DNA of 64,000 bases. It comes from M2408 sp040386975. GTDB taxonomy: Bacteria; Bacteroidota; Bacteroidia; Flavobacteriales_D; Crocinitomicaceae. The first letter of the stretch is position 1, and each line of letters begins with the position of its first letter. Below the pieces are notes generated by a model. That model ran no database searches and was not told where the DNA came from. It saw nothing but the letters and a program-made list of their open reading frames with translations. A program made the translations under genes and the position numbers. Below, piece by piece: positions 54,291 through 63,168 of this stretch. The stretch spans positions 62,001-126,000 of the forward strand of contig JAZKEO010000016.1 in assembly GCA_040386975.1 (NCBI GenBank), written 5' to 3'.

Positions 54291-55817
54291 ATGAAAATTC
54301 TTGGTAAAAGTCAAATTGGCTACGATTTAAGCGATTCTGAAACAAATTCTTTCAGAACATTCAATCCAATTTTGAATTGCGAAAATGACTTTGATATTTT
54401 CGAAGCATCAGATTCGGATATTGAATTAGCTCTTCTAAAAGCAAAAGCGTGTTTTACCGAATTTTCAACTTTAGGAGCTAAAAATCGAGCTTCTTTTCTT
54501 CTTAAAATTGCTGATAAATTAGATTTAAATCGTGAAATTTTAAAAGAACTTTATTCTTTGGAATCTGCTTTGCCAGAAAGTCGAGCTGAAATTGAGTTAA
54601 ACAGAACAATTCATCAATTAAAAGAATTCGCTGATTTACTTTCAAAGGAAAATTGGAATTTTTGTTCAGAAGAAAAAACTGATTTTGATAGAAAACCAAC
54701 CCCCAAACCTCATTTACAAAAATATTTGCAAGCTCTTGGACCAGTTGTGGTTTTTGGAGCAAGTAATTTTCCTTTTGCTTATTCAACAATTGGTGGAGAT
54801 TCGGCTTCAGCTTTGGCGGCTGGCTGTCCTGTGATTGTGAAAAGCCATCCGATGCACGCTGGAACGGGAGATTTGGTCGCACAATTGGTTTTGCAAGCTG
54901 CAAAAGAAACTGGAATGCCAGATGGAGTTTTTTCTAATCTCAACTCAAAAGGAATCGAATTGGGTCAAAAACTGGTGTTACATCCTTTTGTGAAAGCTGT
55001 TGGTTTTACAGGAAGTTTTTCTGGTGGAATGTCCATTTTTCGCTTGGCTCAGAATCGACCAGAACCAATTCCTGTTTTTGCTGAAATGGGAAGTGTAAAT
55101 CCGATTTTTGTTTTTCAAAGTGCTTATGATTTCATTGGAATTGAAACTTTAGTTTCTCAAATTTCTGCTTCGATTTCATTGAGTGCTGGACAATTTTGTA
55201 CGAATCCAGGTTTGTTGTTTTTGCTTGAATCTTGGCAAACGAATGACTTTATTGAGAAATTGACATTTGCTTTAAATCAAGTTGATTCTCAAGCGATGCT
55301 TCATCCTCAAATTTATCAAAATTTTATTGAAAATGCTTCTAAAATTGAAAGCATTGAAAGTATTGTGAATTTAGTTGAAACTAAGAATTTAAAAACAAAT
55401 TTTATTCAGCCAAAATTGACTCTTTGCGATTCAAAAATATTTTTTGAGAACGAAATTTTGCAAGATGAGGTTTTCGGTTCATATACTTTAATTGTAAAAT
55501 GTAAAAATACAGTTGAATTTTTAGAAATTGCAGAATTTTTAAAAGGTCAATTGACAACAAGTGTTTTTTCTGATGAAGCTGAACTTTTGGAGAATATTGA
55601 ACTTTTAAAGCACTTAAATCAAAAAGCTGGAAGATTAATTTTTAACGGCGTTCCAACAGGAGTGGAGGTTTGTGAAGCGATGAATCACGGTGGACCTTTC
55701 CCAGCATCGAGCGATTCAAGATTCACAGCTGTTGGTCGCGATGCGATTTTTCGTTTTCTCAGACCAATAACTTATCAGAATTTTTCAACTAAAATTATAA
55801 ATCTATTAACAACTTAA
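54291..55817 (+). CDS. aldehyde dehydrogenase (NADP+), ketoglutarate-semialdehyde-dehydrogenase-like
   Basis: The product (508 aa) belongs to the ALDH superfamily. Typical segments are VVVFGASNFPFAYSTIGGD, GCPVIVKSHPMH, VGFTGSFSGG, the general-base Glu in FAEMGSVNPIF and the catalytic Cys in AGQFCTNPG. The segment order and C-terminus (ARLGNxDR-like ending replaced here by GPFPASSDSRFTAVG) fit the alpha-ketoglutarate semialdehyde or aldehyde dehydrogenase (NADP+) subgroup of pentose and hydroxyproline breakdown. No catabolic partner is adjacent, so substrate is uncertain. Confidence 0.82.
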   Translation: MKILGKSQIGYDLSDSETNSFRTFNPILNCENDFDIFEASDSDIELALLKAKACFTEFSTLGAKNRASFLLKIADKLDLNREILKELYSLESALPESRAEIELNRTIHQLKEFADLLSKENWNFCSEEKTDFDRKPTPKPHLQKYLQALGPVVVFGASNFPFAYSTIGGDSASALAAGCPVIVKSHPMHAGTGDLVAQLVLQAAKETGMPDGVFSNLNSKGIELGQKLVLHPFVKAVGFTGSFSGGMSIFRLAQNRPEPIPVFAEMGSVNPIFVFQSAYDFIGIETLVSQISASISLSAGQFCTNPGLLFLLESWQTNDFIEKLTFALNQVDSQAMLHPQIYQNFIENASKIESIESIVNLVETKNLKTNFIQPKLTLCDSKIFFENEILQDEVFGSYTLIVKCKNTVEFLEIAEFLKGQLTTSVFSDEAELLENIELLKHLNQKAGRLIFNGVPTGVEVCEAMNHGGPFPASSDSRFTAVGRDAIFRFLRPITYQNFSTKIINLLTT

Positions 55818-55818
55818 C

Positions 55819-55826
55819 TATCTTTG
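55819..55826 (+). promoter_or_regulatory. TAnnTTTG box before the coiled-coil protein gene
   Basis: TATCTTTG lies immediately after the ALDH stop, 29 nt before the ATG at 55856. No -33 element is visible. Confidence 0.4.
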
Positions 55827-55855
55827 CTTTTGTATTTAGTTAAATTAATAAAATC

Positions 55856-56824
55856 ATGACAGAAATTCAAGAAAAATCGAAAAAAGGAAATGGAATTTAC
55901 TTAGTAGTTATCTTCCTTTTGTTCATAGCTTTAGCGTATATGGCTTATTTAATTTCGGATAAAAATAAAGAGTTAAATTCATTCAAAAACACCAATACTG
56001 AATTGGAAGCTGATATGCAGGGAATGAACGATATGATGTCTGGTTATGTTGATAACATGAGTAACGATTTGAAACAAGATTTCAAAAAAATGTTAGATAC
56101 CTATGACGCTTTAATTGAAAAAGATGCTTCAAAATCAGATAGTTTGAACATTCAAAAAGATAAAATTAAAGGTTTAATGGCTGAATTGGAGCAAAAAAGA
56201 AGATCCAATAAATTATCTGCACGTGAAATTTTCTCTTTAAGAAAGGAAAATGAAACTTTGAGAAGCATCATGAAAGGATATGTACATCAAATTGATTCAT
56301 TAAATACCTTGAATATTCAATTGTCGTCTGATTTAGAAACAACAACAACTCAATTAACGGAAACAATTGAGGAGAGAGATCAATTTAAAACAGAAGCAGA
56401 AACGAATGCTGCTCAAGTGAAAAAAGGGTCTAAATTGCAAGCTTTTGGATTTAGTTCACAAGGACTTAAGTTGAAATTAAACAATACAACAGAAGAAACT
56501 TCGAAAGCTAAAAATTGTGTTCAAATCAAATCAAGTTTCACGATTTCTGAAAATCCAATTACTCCAGCAGGAAAGAAAACGGTTTACATGCAAATTATTG
56601 ATCCAACAGGAAAAACCTTGCAATCGAAATCTTCTTATGTTGTTTCAACGGATTTAGGAAATATTGCTTATTCAGACAAGAAAGACATTGATTACAACAA
56701 TCAAAGTATTGACTTAGCAATTTTCTATGATTTGAACGGAGAAGAAGCTGCGAAAGGGAATTATAAAGTGAAAATCTTCTGTGATGGTCAATTGATTGGA
56801 ACGGATAGTTTTACTCTTAAGTAG
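55856..56824 (+). CDS. membrane-anchored coiled-coil protein of unknown function
   Basis: I do not recognise a named family. After a basic N-terminus (KSKKGNGIY) there is one transmembrane helix (about residues 14-34), then a long heptad-rich coiled-coil (about 38-190). The C-terminal domain (about 195-322) has short strands, including FSSQGLKLKLNNT, ITPAGKKTVYMQI and GNYKVKIFCDGQ, consistent with a beta-sandwich. The predicted topology is a periplasmic coiled-coil on an inner membrane anchor. Confidence 0.7.
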   Translation: MTEIQEKSKKGNGIYLVVIFLLFIALAYMAYLISDKNKELNSFKNTNTELEADMQGMNDMMSGYVDNMSNDLKQDFKKMLDTYDALIEKDASKSDSLNIQKDKIKGLMAELEQKRRSNKLSAREIFSLRKENETLRSIMKGYVHQIDSLNTLNIQLSSDLETTTTQLTETIEERDQFKTEAETNAAQVKKGSKLQAFGFSSQGLKLKLNNTTEETSKAKNCVQIKSSFTISENPITPAGKKTVYMQIIDPTGKTLQSKSSYVVSTDLGNIAYSDKKDIDYNNQSIDLAIFYDLNGEEAAKGNYKVKIFCDGQLIGTDSFTLK

Positions 56825-56914
56825 ACTGAAAGACATAAGACAATAGACTTTAAGATTCAGAAGTCAGAACATTCTGATAGAGATTTTATTAAATTTTCAA
56901 AAAAAATATTTATA

Positions 56915-58207
56915 ATGAAAATTAACTCAATAAAAATAGAAAACCTATTTGAAATATTTACTTACGATATTTCATTCAAGCCAAATGAAAATGTTTTAAT
57001 TATTACTGGTCCAAATGGTTTTGGAAAAACAATGGTTTTAAATATAATATTTAGTCTATTCAATAGAAAATTTTTATTTTTTCAAAAACTCGTATTTGAT
57101 AAAATAACTCTTTGTTTAGATGAAGAAATAAAAATAATTATTTCGAGAACATTAGAAAAAGATAAACCTAAAATTAGTTTTTTTTTCTACGAAAAAGAAT
57201 CAGAACTTGGTAAATTTGATTATTCAAATAAATTAGAACATGATTTAGAGAGAAGCATTCAAAATTTTTTACCAGTACGTAAAATTGCGCCTGAAAAATG
57301 GCGTGATCTTAGAACGGATAGAGTTTTAAACATTGATGAATTGCTAAATGAATATTCTGAACAATTTCCAGATGAAATAAGAAAAAATATTTTGCCTATA
57401 AAATCTGAAAGAGTAAATTTAATTTTAGATTCAATTCAAGTTCACTTAATACAGGAACAAAGATTGTTCAAAAAAGCTCAATTTACTGAAAGGAATTATA
57501 GAGAAGATAAAGAGCAAAATGTAATGATTGAAAGCATTCAAACCTATGCTGAAGAATTAAAGCAATTAATTATTGAATTTTCTCAAAAATCATTTATTCA
57601 AACTCAAGAACTTGATAGCAGTTATCCCAAAAGGCTTACAAGTGAAATTAATATATTAAGCGAACCAGAATATATAAGAAGATATAATATTTTAAAAAGC
57701 AAACAAGAAAAATTAACTGAATTTGGATTGTTTGAGAGTAAACAAGAATTTCTTGATTACAATTCTGAAGATGCAAAAGCACTTTCTGTTTATTTGAAAG
57801 ATTTTGAGCTAAAATTAGGAGTTTTTGATAATCTGTTAGAGAAATTAGAATTATTTACGAATATATTGAACGAAAGAAGATTCACTTTTAAATCTATTGC
57901 AATAAGTAGAGGTAAAGGGTTCTATTTTAAAACAAATAAAGGAACTCCACTTGAATTAAGTCAGCTTTCGTCGGGTGAACAACATGAAGTAGTGCTTTTA
58001 TATGAATTGATATTTAATGTTAAGCCCAATATTTTAGTTTTGATAGATGAACCTGAAATATCACTCCACATTACTTGGCAAAAAGAATTTTTGAATGATT
58101 TAATAAAAATTATTAAAATCCAGAATATTCAAGTGCTTATAGCAACTCACTCTCCAGCAATAATAAATGATAGATGGGATTTAGTTTATAATCTTGAAAC
58201 GGCTTGA
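56915..58207 (+). CDS. AAA family ATPase (AAA_15/21, RecF/OLD-like), PARIS AriA-like
   Basis: The 430-residue product is an ABC/SMC-type ATPase: Walker A GPNGFGKT at 32-39, a signature LSSGEQ at 351-356, Walker B ILVLIDEPE at 373-381 and the H-loop His in IATHSPAII at about 412. Between the two halves lies a helical, Lys/Glu-rich insertion (about 150-320). The paired gene 5 bp downstream encodes a DUF4435 protein. The combination is the organisation of PARIS, where AriA (ATPase) senses phage anti-restriction proteins and releases AriB. Local base composition is more AT-rich than the neighbours. Confidence 0.8.
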   Translation: MKINSIKIENLFEIFTYDISFKPNENVLIITGPNGFGKTMVLNIIFSLFNRKFLFFQKLVFDKITLCLDEEIKIIISRTLEKDKPKISFFFYEKESELGKFDYSNKLEHDLERSIQNFLPVRKIAPEKWRDLRTDRVLNIDELLNEYSEQFPDEIRKNILPIKSERVNLILDSIQVHLIQEQRLFKKAQFTERNYREDKEQNVMIESIQTYAEELKQLIIEFSQKSFIQTQELDSSYPKRLTSEINILSEPEYIRRYNILKSKQEKLTEFGLFESKQEFLDYNSEDAKALSVYLKDFELKLGVFDNLLEKLELFTNILNERRFTFKSIAISRGKGFYFKTNKGTPLELSQLSSGEQHEVVLLYELIFNVKPNILVLIDEPEISLHITWQKEFLNDLIKIIKIQNIQVLIATHSPAIINDRWDLVYNLETA

Positions 58208-58212
58208 TGTAA

Positions 58213-59058
58213 ATGAAAAAACAAGATATAACATATCAAGATAAGCTTAATGAGTTAAAATTAGATTTATCTCATCCCAATAGTAATGGTATTTGTTTTG
58301 TATTGTTAGAAGGAGAAACTGATATTAGACTTTTTAGAAAATTTTTTAATTTAGAAAATTGTAAGGTAGAGAATATACCAGGAGGTAATCCAAAATTAGA
58401 AATGGCAGTTTCTGAATTAGTTAAAATTTCTGAATTAGTTATTGGCATCAGAGATGCTGATTTTATCAACTTAGCTGAAGCACCTTATTCTAAAACAAAT
58501 ATTTTTTTGACTGATTTTCATGATATTGAAATGACTCTCATTTCTCAAGATGATTCCATGAGTTCTCTTATTTTTGAATTTACAGATATTCAAAAAGAAA
58601 ATCATTATTTGGTAAGAGAGGAAATTATTTGTACAATAGAAAAAGTTTCGTTATTGAAATGGCTAAATTATCGTGAAAATTTAGAAATTGTATTTAATAA
58701 AACAGGTTTTCAGGATTTATTATCTTTTGTAAATTTGAGAATAGATTTTGATCAATATTTTAGTAGACTATTATCTAAATCTCCAAATGCAAAAATTGTT
58801 GATATAGATATTATTAAATCTAAAATGACCGGTTTAAAAGCATTAAATCCAAATCCTTATCAACTTTGTAACGGACATGACTTCACAAAAACTTTTTCAC
58901 AATTTATTAGAGAAAAAGGAAAGACAAAAGATATTGATGATGTTACATTATCAAGTATATTGAGGATAAACTGCACCAAAGATTTTTATTATTCTACAAG
59001 ATTATTTGCATCAACAAAGGCTTGGTCTGAAAGCAAAAGTATTAATATTTACGGATAA
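58213..59058 (+). CDS. DUF4435 (TOPRIM-like) protein, PARIS AriB-like
   Basis: The 281-residue product carries the TOPRIM pattern: Glu33 in VLLEGETDIRLF and the D-x-D pair Asp81/Asp83 in IGIRDADF, followed by FHDIEMTLIS. This is the DUF4435 family, whose best-studied member is AriB of PARIS, a nuclease that cuts tRNA when released by AriA. The residues needed for metal binding appear intact, so the protein may be active. Its C-terminal half has no other assigned domain. Confidence 0.78.
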   Translation: MKKQDITYQDKLNELKLDLSHPNSNGICFVLLEGETDIRLFRKFFNLENCKVENIPGGNPKLEMAVSELVKISELVIGIRDADFINLAEAPYSKTNIFLTDFHDIEMTLISQDDSMSSLIFEFTDIQKENHYLVREEIICTIEKVSLLKWLNYRENLEIVFNKTGFQDLLSFVNLRIDFDQYFSRLLSKSPNAKIVDIDIIKSKMTGLKALNPNPYQLCNGHDFTKTFSQFIREKGKTKDIDDVTLSSILRINCTKDFYYSTRLFASTKAWSESKSINIYG

Positions 59059-59125
59059 TAAGAAATGCCATTAAAGTTAGGTATGTGTATTAAATAAAAT
59101 ATTTAGATTCAAAAATAAAAAAAGA

Positions 59126-61126
59126 ATGGAAACATTGGAAAAAAGAGCAATTCAATACGATAGAACAGGTTTTGAAAATGAGGAGTTGGTTTCAATCTAC
59201 AAAGCGATTTTAAAACCGCGTTTGATTGAGGAAAAAATGTTGATTTTGTTACGTCAAGGGAAAATCACAAAATGGTTTTCAGGTTGGGGACAAGAAGGAA
59301 TTTCTGTTGGTTCAGCTTTGGCGATGAATGATGATGAATATTTATTGCCAATGCATCGTAATTTAGGAATTTTCACTACACGTGGAATTCCATTAAATAG
59401 ATTGTTTGCTCAGTTTCAAGGAAAAATGTCGGGCTTCACAAAAGGTCGTGATCGTTCTTTCCATTTTGGAACAAATGAATATAAAATTGTTGGAATGATT
59501 TCTCACCTTGGTCCACAATTGGGAATTGCTGATGGAATTGCTTTGGCTTCTAATTTAAAAGGCGAAAATAAAGCGACAATCGTTTTTACTGGTGATGGTG
59601 GAGCGAGCGAGGGAGATTTTCATGAATCATTAAATGTGGCTTCTGTATGGGATTTACCAGTGATTTTTGCTATTGAAAACAATGCTTGGGGTTTATCAAC
59701 GCCAAGTAATGAGCAATTTCGTTGTAAACAGTTTATCGATAAAGGAATTGGTTATGGAATGGATGCTTTTCAAGTTGATGGAAACAATATTTTAGAAGTA
59801 ATTTCTACCATTCGTAAAATTGCGGCGTCGATTCGTCAAAAACCACGTCCATTTTTGTTGGAATGTATGACTTTCAGAATGCGTGGTCACGAAGAAGCTT
59901 CGGGTACAAAATACTACCCAGAAGGAATTCAAGATGAGTGGGCGAAAAAAGATCCAGTAACGAATTACGAGAAATATTTAAAAGAAATTGATGTTCTTTC
60001 AGATGCTGATGTTGAGCGTATTACAAGCGAGATTAAGGCTGAAATTCAAGAAGGTTTGGATATTTCTTTCGATGAAAAGGACATTGTTCCAAACACACAA
60101 GATGAAATTAATGATTTATTTGCTCCTTTCAAACAAGTTGTAATTGAGCCGAGTGCTAAGAAAACTGAAAAACGTTTCATTGATGCTATTTCAGATGGTT
60201 TACGTCAATCGATGCAAAAATACGACGACTTAGTAATCATGGGACAAGATGTCGCAGAATACGGTGGGGTTTTTAAAATTACCGAAGGATTTGTTGAAGA
60301 ATTTGGTAAAGGTAGAGTTCGAAACACGCCAATTTGTGAATCAGCAATTGTTGGGGCAGGTTTAGGTTTGTCTATCGCAGGAATGAAAGCAGTTGTTGAA
60401 ATGCAATTTGCTGATTTCGTGACGTGTGGATTCAATCAAATTGTGAATAATTTAGCGAAAATGCACTGGCGTTGGGGACAAAATGCGGATGTTGTTGTGA
60501 GAATGCCTACAGGTGCTGGTTCGGCTGCTGGACCTTTTCACAGTCAAAGTAACGAAGCATGGTTTTTCCATACGCCAGGTTTAAAAATCGTTTATCCATC
60601 TTTTCCAGAAGATGCAAAAGGTTTGTTGAATGCAGCCATTGAGGATCCAAATCCTGTGATGTATTTTGAGCATAAAAATTTGTATCGTTCTTTGCGTGAA
60701 GACGTTTCAGACGATTATTTCACGGTTGAAATTGGTAAAGCAAGAACAGTTCGCGCAGGAAATGAAATTTCTGTCATTACATACGGAATGGGAGTTCATT
60801 GGGCTTTAGAAGCAGCAGATAAAAATCCTGATATTTCAATAGACATTTTAGATTTAAGAACTTTATTGCCTTTGGATACGGAAGCGATTTACAATTCTGT
60901 TAGAAAAACAGGGAAAGTAATCGTTTTACACGAAGATTGTTTGACTGGTGGAATAGGAGGTGAGTTGGTATCTTTAATCAACGAGAACTGTTTTGAAAAC
61001 TTAGATGCTCCAGTAAAAAGAATTGCTTCTTTGGATACGCCAATTCCATTTGCTGATGATCTGGAAATCAACTTTTTACCGAAAAATCGCTTTTTTGAAG
61101 CTTTAATCGATTTAGCTAATTATTAA
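59126..61126 (+). CDS. fused E1 alpha-beta subunit of a branched-chain 2-oxo acid dehydrogenase
   Basis: Residues 1-330 are the E1 alpha part with the thiamine diphosphate motif GDGGASEGDFHESLN followed by NNAWGLSTP. Residues about 345-666 are the E1 beta part (MGQDVAEYGGVFKITEGF, RVRNTPICESAIVGAGLGL, HEDCLTGGIGGELVS). The protein decarboxylates branched-chain 2-oxo acids and passes the acyl group to E2 lipoyl. Fusion of both subunits in one chain of about 660 residues is common in Bacteroidota. E2 and E3 genes are not adjacent. Confidence 0.9.
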   Translation: METLEKRAIQYDRTGFENEELVSIYKAILKPRLIEEKMLILLRQGKITKWFSGWGQEGISVGSALAMNDDEYLLPMHRNLGIFTTRGIPLNRLFAQFQGKMSGFTKGRDRSFHFGTNEYKIVGMISHLGPQLGIADGIALASNLKGENKATIVFTGDGGASEGDFHESLNVASVWDLPVIFAIENNAWGLSTPSNEQFRCKQFIDKGIGYGMDAFQVDGNNILEVISTIRKIAASIRQKPRPFLLECMTFRMRGHEEASGTKYYPEGIQDEWAKKDPVTNYEKYLKEIDVLSDADVERITSEIKAEIQEGLDISFDEKDIVPNTQDEINDLFAPFKQVVIEPSAKKTEKRFIDAISDGLRQSMQKYDDLVIMGQDVAEYGGVFKITEGFVEEFGKGRVRNTPICESAIVGAGLGLSIAGMKAVVEMQFADFVTCGFNQIVNNLAKMHWRWGQNADVVVRMPTGAGSAAGPFHSQSNEAWFFHTPGLKIVYPSFPEDAKGLLNAAIEDPNPVMYFEHKNLYRSLREDVSDDYFTVEIGKARTVRAGNEISVITYGMGVHWALEAADKNPDISIDILDLRTLLPLDTEAIYNSVRKTGKVIVLHEDCLTGGIGGELVSLINENCFENLDAPVKRIASLDTPIPFADDLEINFLPKNRFFEALIDLANY

Positions 61127-61200
61127 TCGATTTTGTGTTTTTTGTTGTAAATTATTGAGATTAATTTCGTAATTTTATGTATTATTTGTAAGTTGTCTCA

Positions 61201-62274
61201 ATGAAAAATCTGTTTTTTTTACTTTTTAGTATTCCAACTTTTCTTCAAGCACAAATTCCTGCTGGATATTATAATTCTGCTCAAGGATTGAGTGGAAATG
61301 AGTTGCTTGTTGCCTTGCATAATATTATTGATAATCATACAGTCATATCTTATAATGCATTACATGATGCTTATTTTGACACAGACAAACTTCCAAGTGG
61401 GAAAGTTTGGGATATTTATTCAGATGTTCCAGGTGGCACAGCTGCATATTATTACAGTTTTACTTCTGGCGATCAATGTGGGAATTATGCTGTTGAAGGA
61501 GATTGTTACAATCGTGAACATACGTGGCCTCAGAGTTGGTTTAATAGTCAAAATGGACCACAATCTGATTTATTTCATGTAATGCCGTCGGATGGAAAAG
61601 TAAATGGTGAGCGAGGTAATACTCCCTACGGAAATGTTGGTTCACCGGTTTATTTTACAAGTACAAATGGAAGTTTATTGGGTATTACAACTGATTTAGG
61701 TTTTAATAGTGCTGTTTTTGAACCAATTGACGCATACAAAGGAGATTTGGCGAGAAATTACTTTTACATGAGTACACGTTACAATTCGGAGGATGCAAAT
61801 TGGTCAAGTTCAATTGCAACGAATAAATCGACGATTTTACCTTGGCAATTAAATGTGTTGTTGACATGGCATCACAATGATCCTGTCAGTTCAAAAGAGA
61901 TTGCTCGAAATAATGTAATATATTCAGATTATCAGCACAATAGAAATCCATTTATAGACAATCCACAATGGGCAGATAGTATTTGGGGTGAAACTGTTCA
62001 AAATTTTATCACAGCAGTTTCAATTTCGGAAAACTCGAAGCAAAAAAGTGTTTCATTGTATCCAAATCCAGCGAATGACTACATTTTTATTCAAGCGAAT
62101 GATTTGATTGAAGAACTTGAAATTTTTGATGCTTTAGGTCGTCAAATGAAAGTTGATTTTATTAATGAAAACGGATTATTAAAAATTTCTTGCTCAACGT
62201 GGAACAAGGGAGTTTATTTTGTTAGAATTTCAGATAATAATTCGATTCAGAATTTGAGTTTTGTGAAGGAGTGA
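61201..62274 (+). CDS. secreted endonuclease I (EndA/NucM-like) with T9SS type A tail
   Basis: A signal peptide (ending TFLQAQ) precedes an endonuclease I domain with CYNREHTWPQSWF, containing the catalytic His, and DLFHVMPSDGKVNGERGN. A further HHN segment is LTWHHNDPVSSKE. The C-terminus (about 280-357) is a type A sorting domain starting SLYPNPANDYIFI. It would degrade extracellular DNA for nutrients or biofilm control. It stands 75 bp after the E1 gene. Confidence 0.88.
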   Translation: MKNLFFLLFSIPTFLQAQIPAGYYNSAQGLSGNELLVALHNIIDNHTVISYNALHDAYFDTDKLPSGKVWDIYSDVPGGTAAYYYSFTSGDQCGNYAVEGDCYNREHTWPQSWFNSQNGPQSDLFHVMPSDGKVNGERGNTPYGNVGSPVYFTSTNGSLLGITTDLGFNSAVFEPIDAYKGDLARNYFYMSTRYNSEDANWSSSIATNKSTILPWQLNVLLTWHHNDPVSSKEIARNNVIYSDYQHNRNPFIDNPQWADSIWGETVQNFITAVSISENSKQKSVSLYPNPANDYIFIQANDLIEELEIFDALGRQMKVDFINENGLLKISCSTWNKGVYFVRISDNNSIQNLSFVKE

Positions 62275-62279
62275 GAATT

Positions 62280-62972
62280 TTAGGAATAAGCTAAGCCAAT
62301 TACCATAAGTGAAATCAGTAAGGCTAATAATGTTGCACCAATTCCATAGATTAAACTAATACTTGCGAAGAGAAGACCTTTGTTTTTATTTTTGGAGATT
62401 TTCTTCAAAGCTCTAATACTAAAAATTAGTGCCAAAATTGAAAAAAGAAAAAATATTACAAAACTTATTATTAGTGCGTTTGCAAAGAAGTAATATTTTA
62501 AAGCATTAATAAGAATGCCAAATGAAATAAAACCTAAAATTGTAAAAATTAAACTTAATAATGTTTCTATATTAAGTTTTTTGCTTTCAGCTTGCTTTTC
62601 AGTCTCATTTTTTGATTTTTCATCTTTCTTAATTGATTGACTTACATTTTCAATTCTAATAGTTTTATTTTCTGAAATTATTTTATTAGTTATTATGTTT
62701 TCTTTAATTTTTTCAGAAGCTGATGAGAAAACATCATACTCTTTGGAGCTGATATTTATACTATCTCTTGTCGCCAAATCAAAATCTTCAATTTTTCCAA
62801 CTTTTAGCTCTTCACTTTTAACTGAGGAACTTGAGTTTGTAGATAGTTTTCTCCATTCCACATGAAAACCTTTTTGATGCAAACGTTTTTCGATGGTGCA
62901 AGAATTTAAAAGTAAAACGACAAGGAAAAAACATATAATAGTATATCCTTTAAGTAATGTTTTTTTCAGCAT
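62280..62972 (-). CDS. lipoprotein-signal protein with DUF4190-like membrane region
   Basis: The N-terminus is a lipoprotein signal (VVLLLNSCTIEKRLHQKGFH). A charged Ser/Lys-rich region (about 40-130) follows, then several hydrophobic helices (about 140-228) around IRALKKISKNKNKG, a DUF4190-like pattern. Proteins with this CTIEKRxxxKGxHVEW start occur in Crocinitomicaceae-like genomes; function is unknown. The combination of lipobox and C-terminal membrane helices is unusual, so it may be either anchored by lipid or an ordinary membrane protein. Confidence 0.65.
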   Translation of the reverse strand: MLKKTLLKGYTIICFFLVVLLLNSCTIEKRLHQKGFHVEWRKLSTNSSSSVKSEELKVGKIEDFDLATRDSINISSKEYDVFSSASEKIKENIITNKIISENKTIRIENVSQSIKKDEKSKNETEKQAESKKLNIETLLSLIFTILGFISFGILINALKYYFFANALIISFVIFFLFSILALIFSIRALKKISKNKNKGLLFASISLIYGIGATLLALLISLMVIGLAYS

Positions 62973-63074
62973 GAGTTGGTTTCAATTATGTAAACATAAT
63001 AATAAAACTAGTTGAAATGAAATTAATTTTATTTTTTCGAAAAATAAATCGATCTTTTTTTTGTTAAATAACAC

Positions 63075-63113
63075 GTAAAAATACTTGGTTTTATAGGTAA
63101 AAATACGTGGTTT
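63075..63113. repeat. 17-bp direct repeat upstream of the PLP enzyme gene
   Basis: GTAAAAATACTTGGTTT (63075-63091) and GTAAAAATACGTGGTTT (63097-63113) differ at one position. Their starts are 22 bp apart, about two helical turns. This is compatible with an operator, about 55 bp before the start codon. Confidence 0.55.
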
Positions 63114-63168
63114 CTCTTAGAAAAAATTTCAACTCAAAACTTTTACCTTATCTTAGATTCAAAAATAC

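Noticed and set aside
56915..59058. Retron or Gabija/OLD single-gene system
   Set aside because: There is no reverse transcriptase or UvrD-like helicase, and the ATPase and TOPRIM parts are on two separate proteins, which fits the PARIS organisation better.
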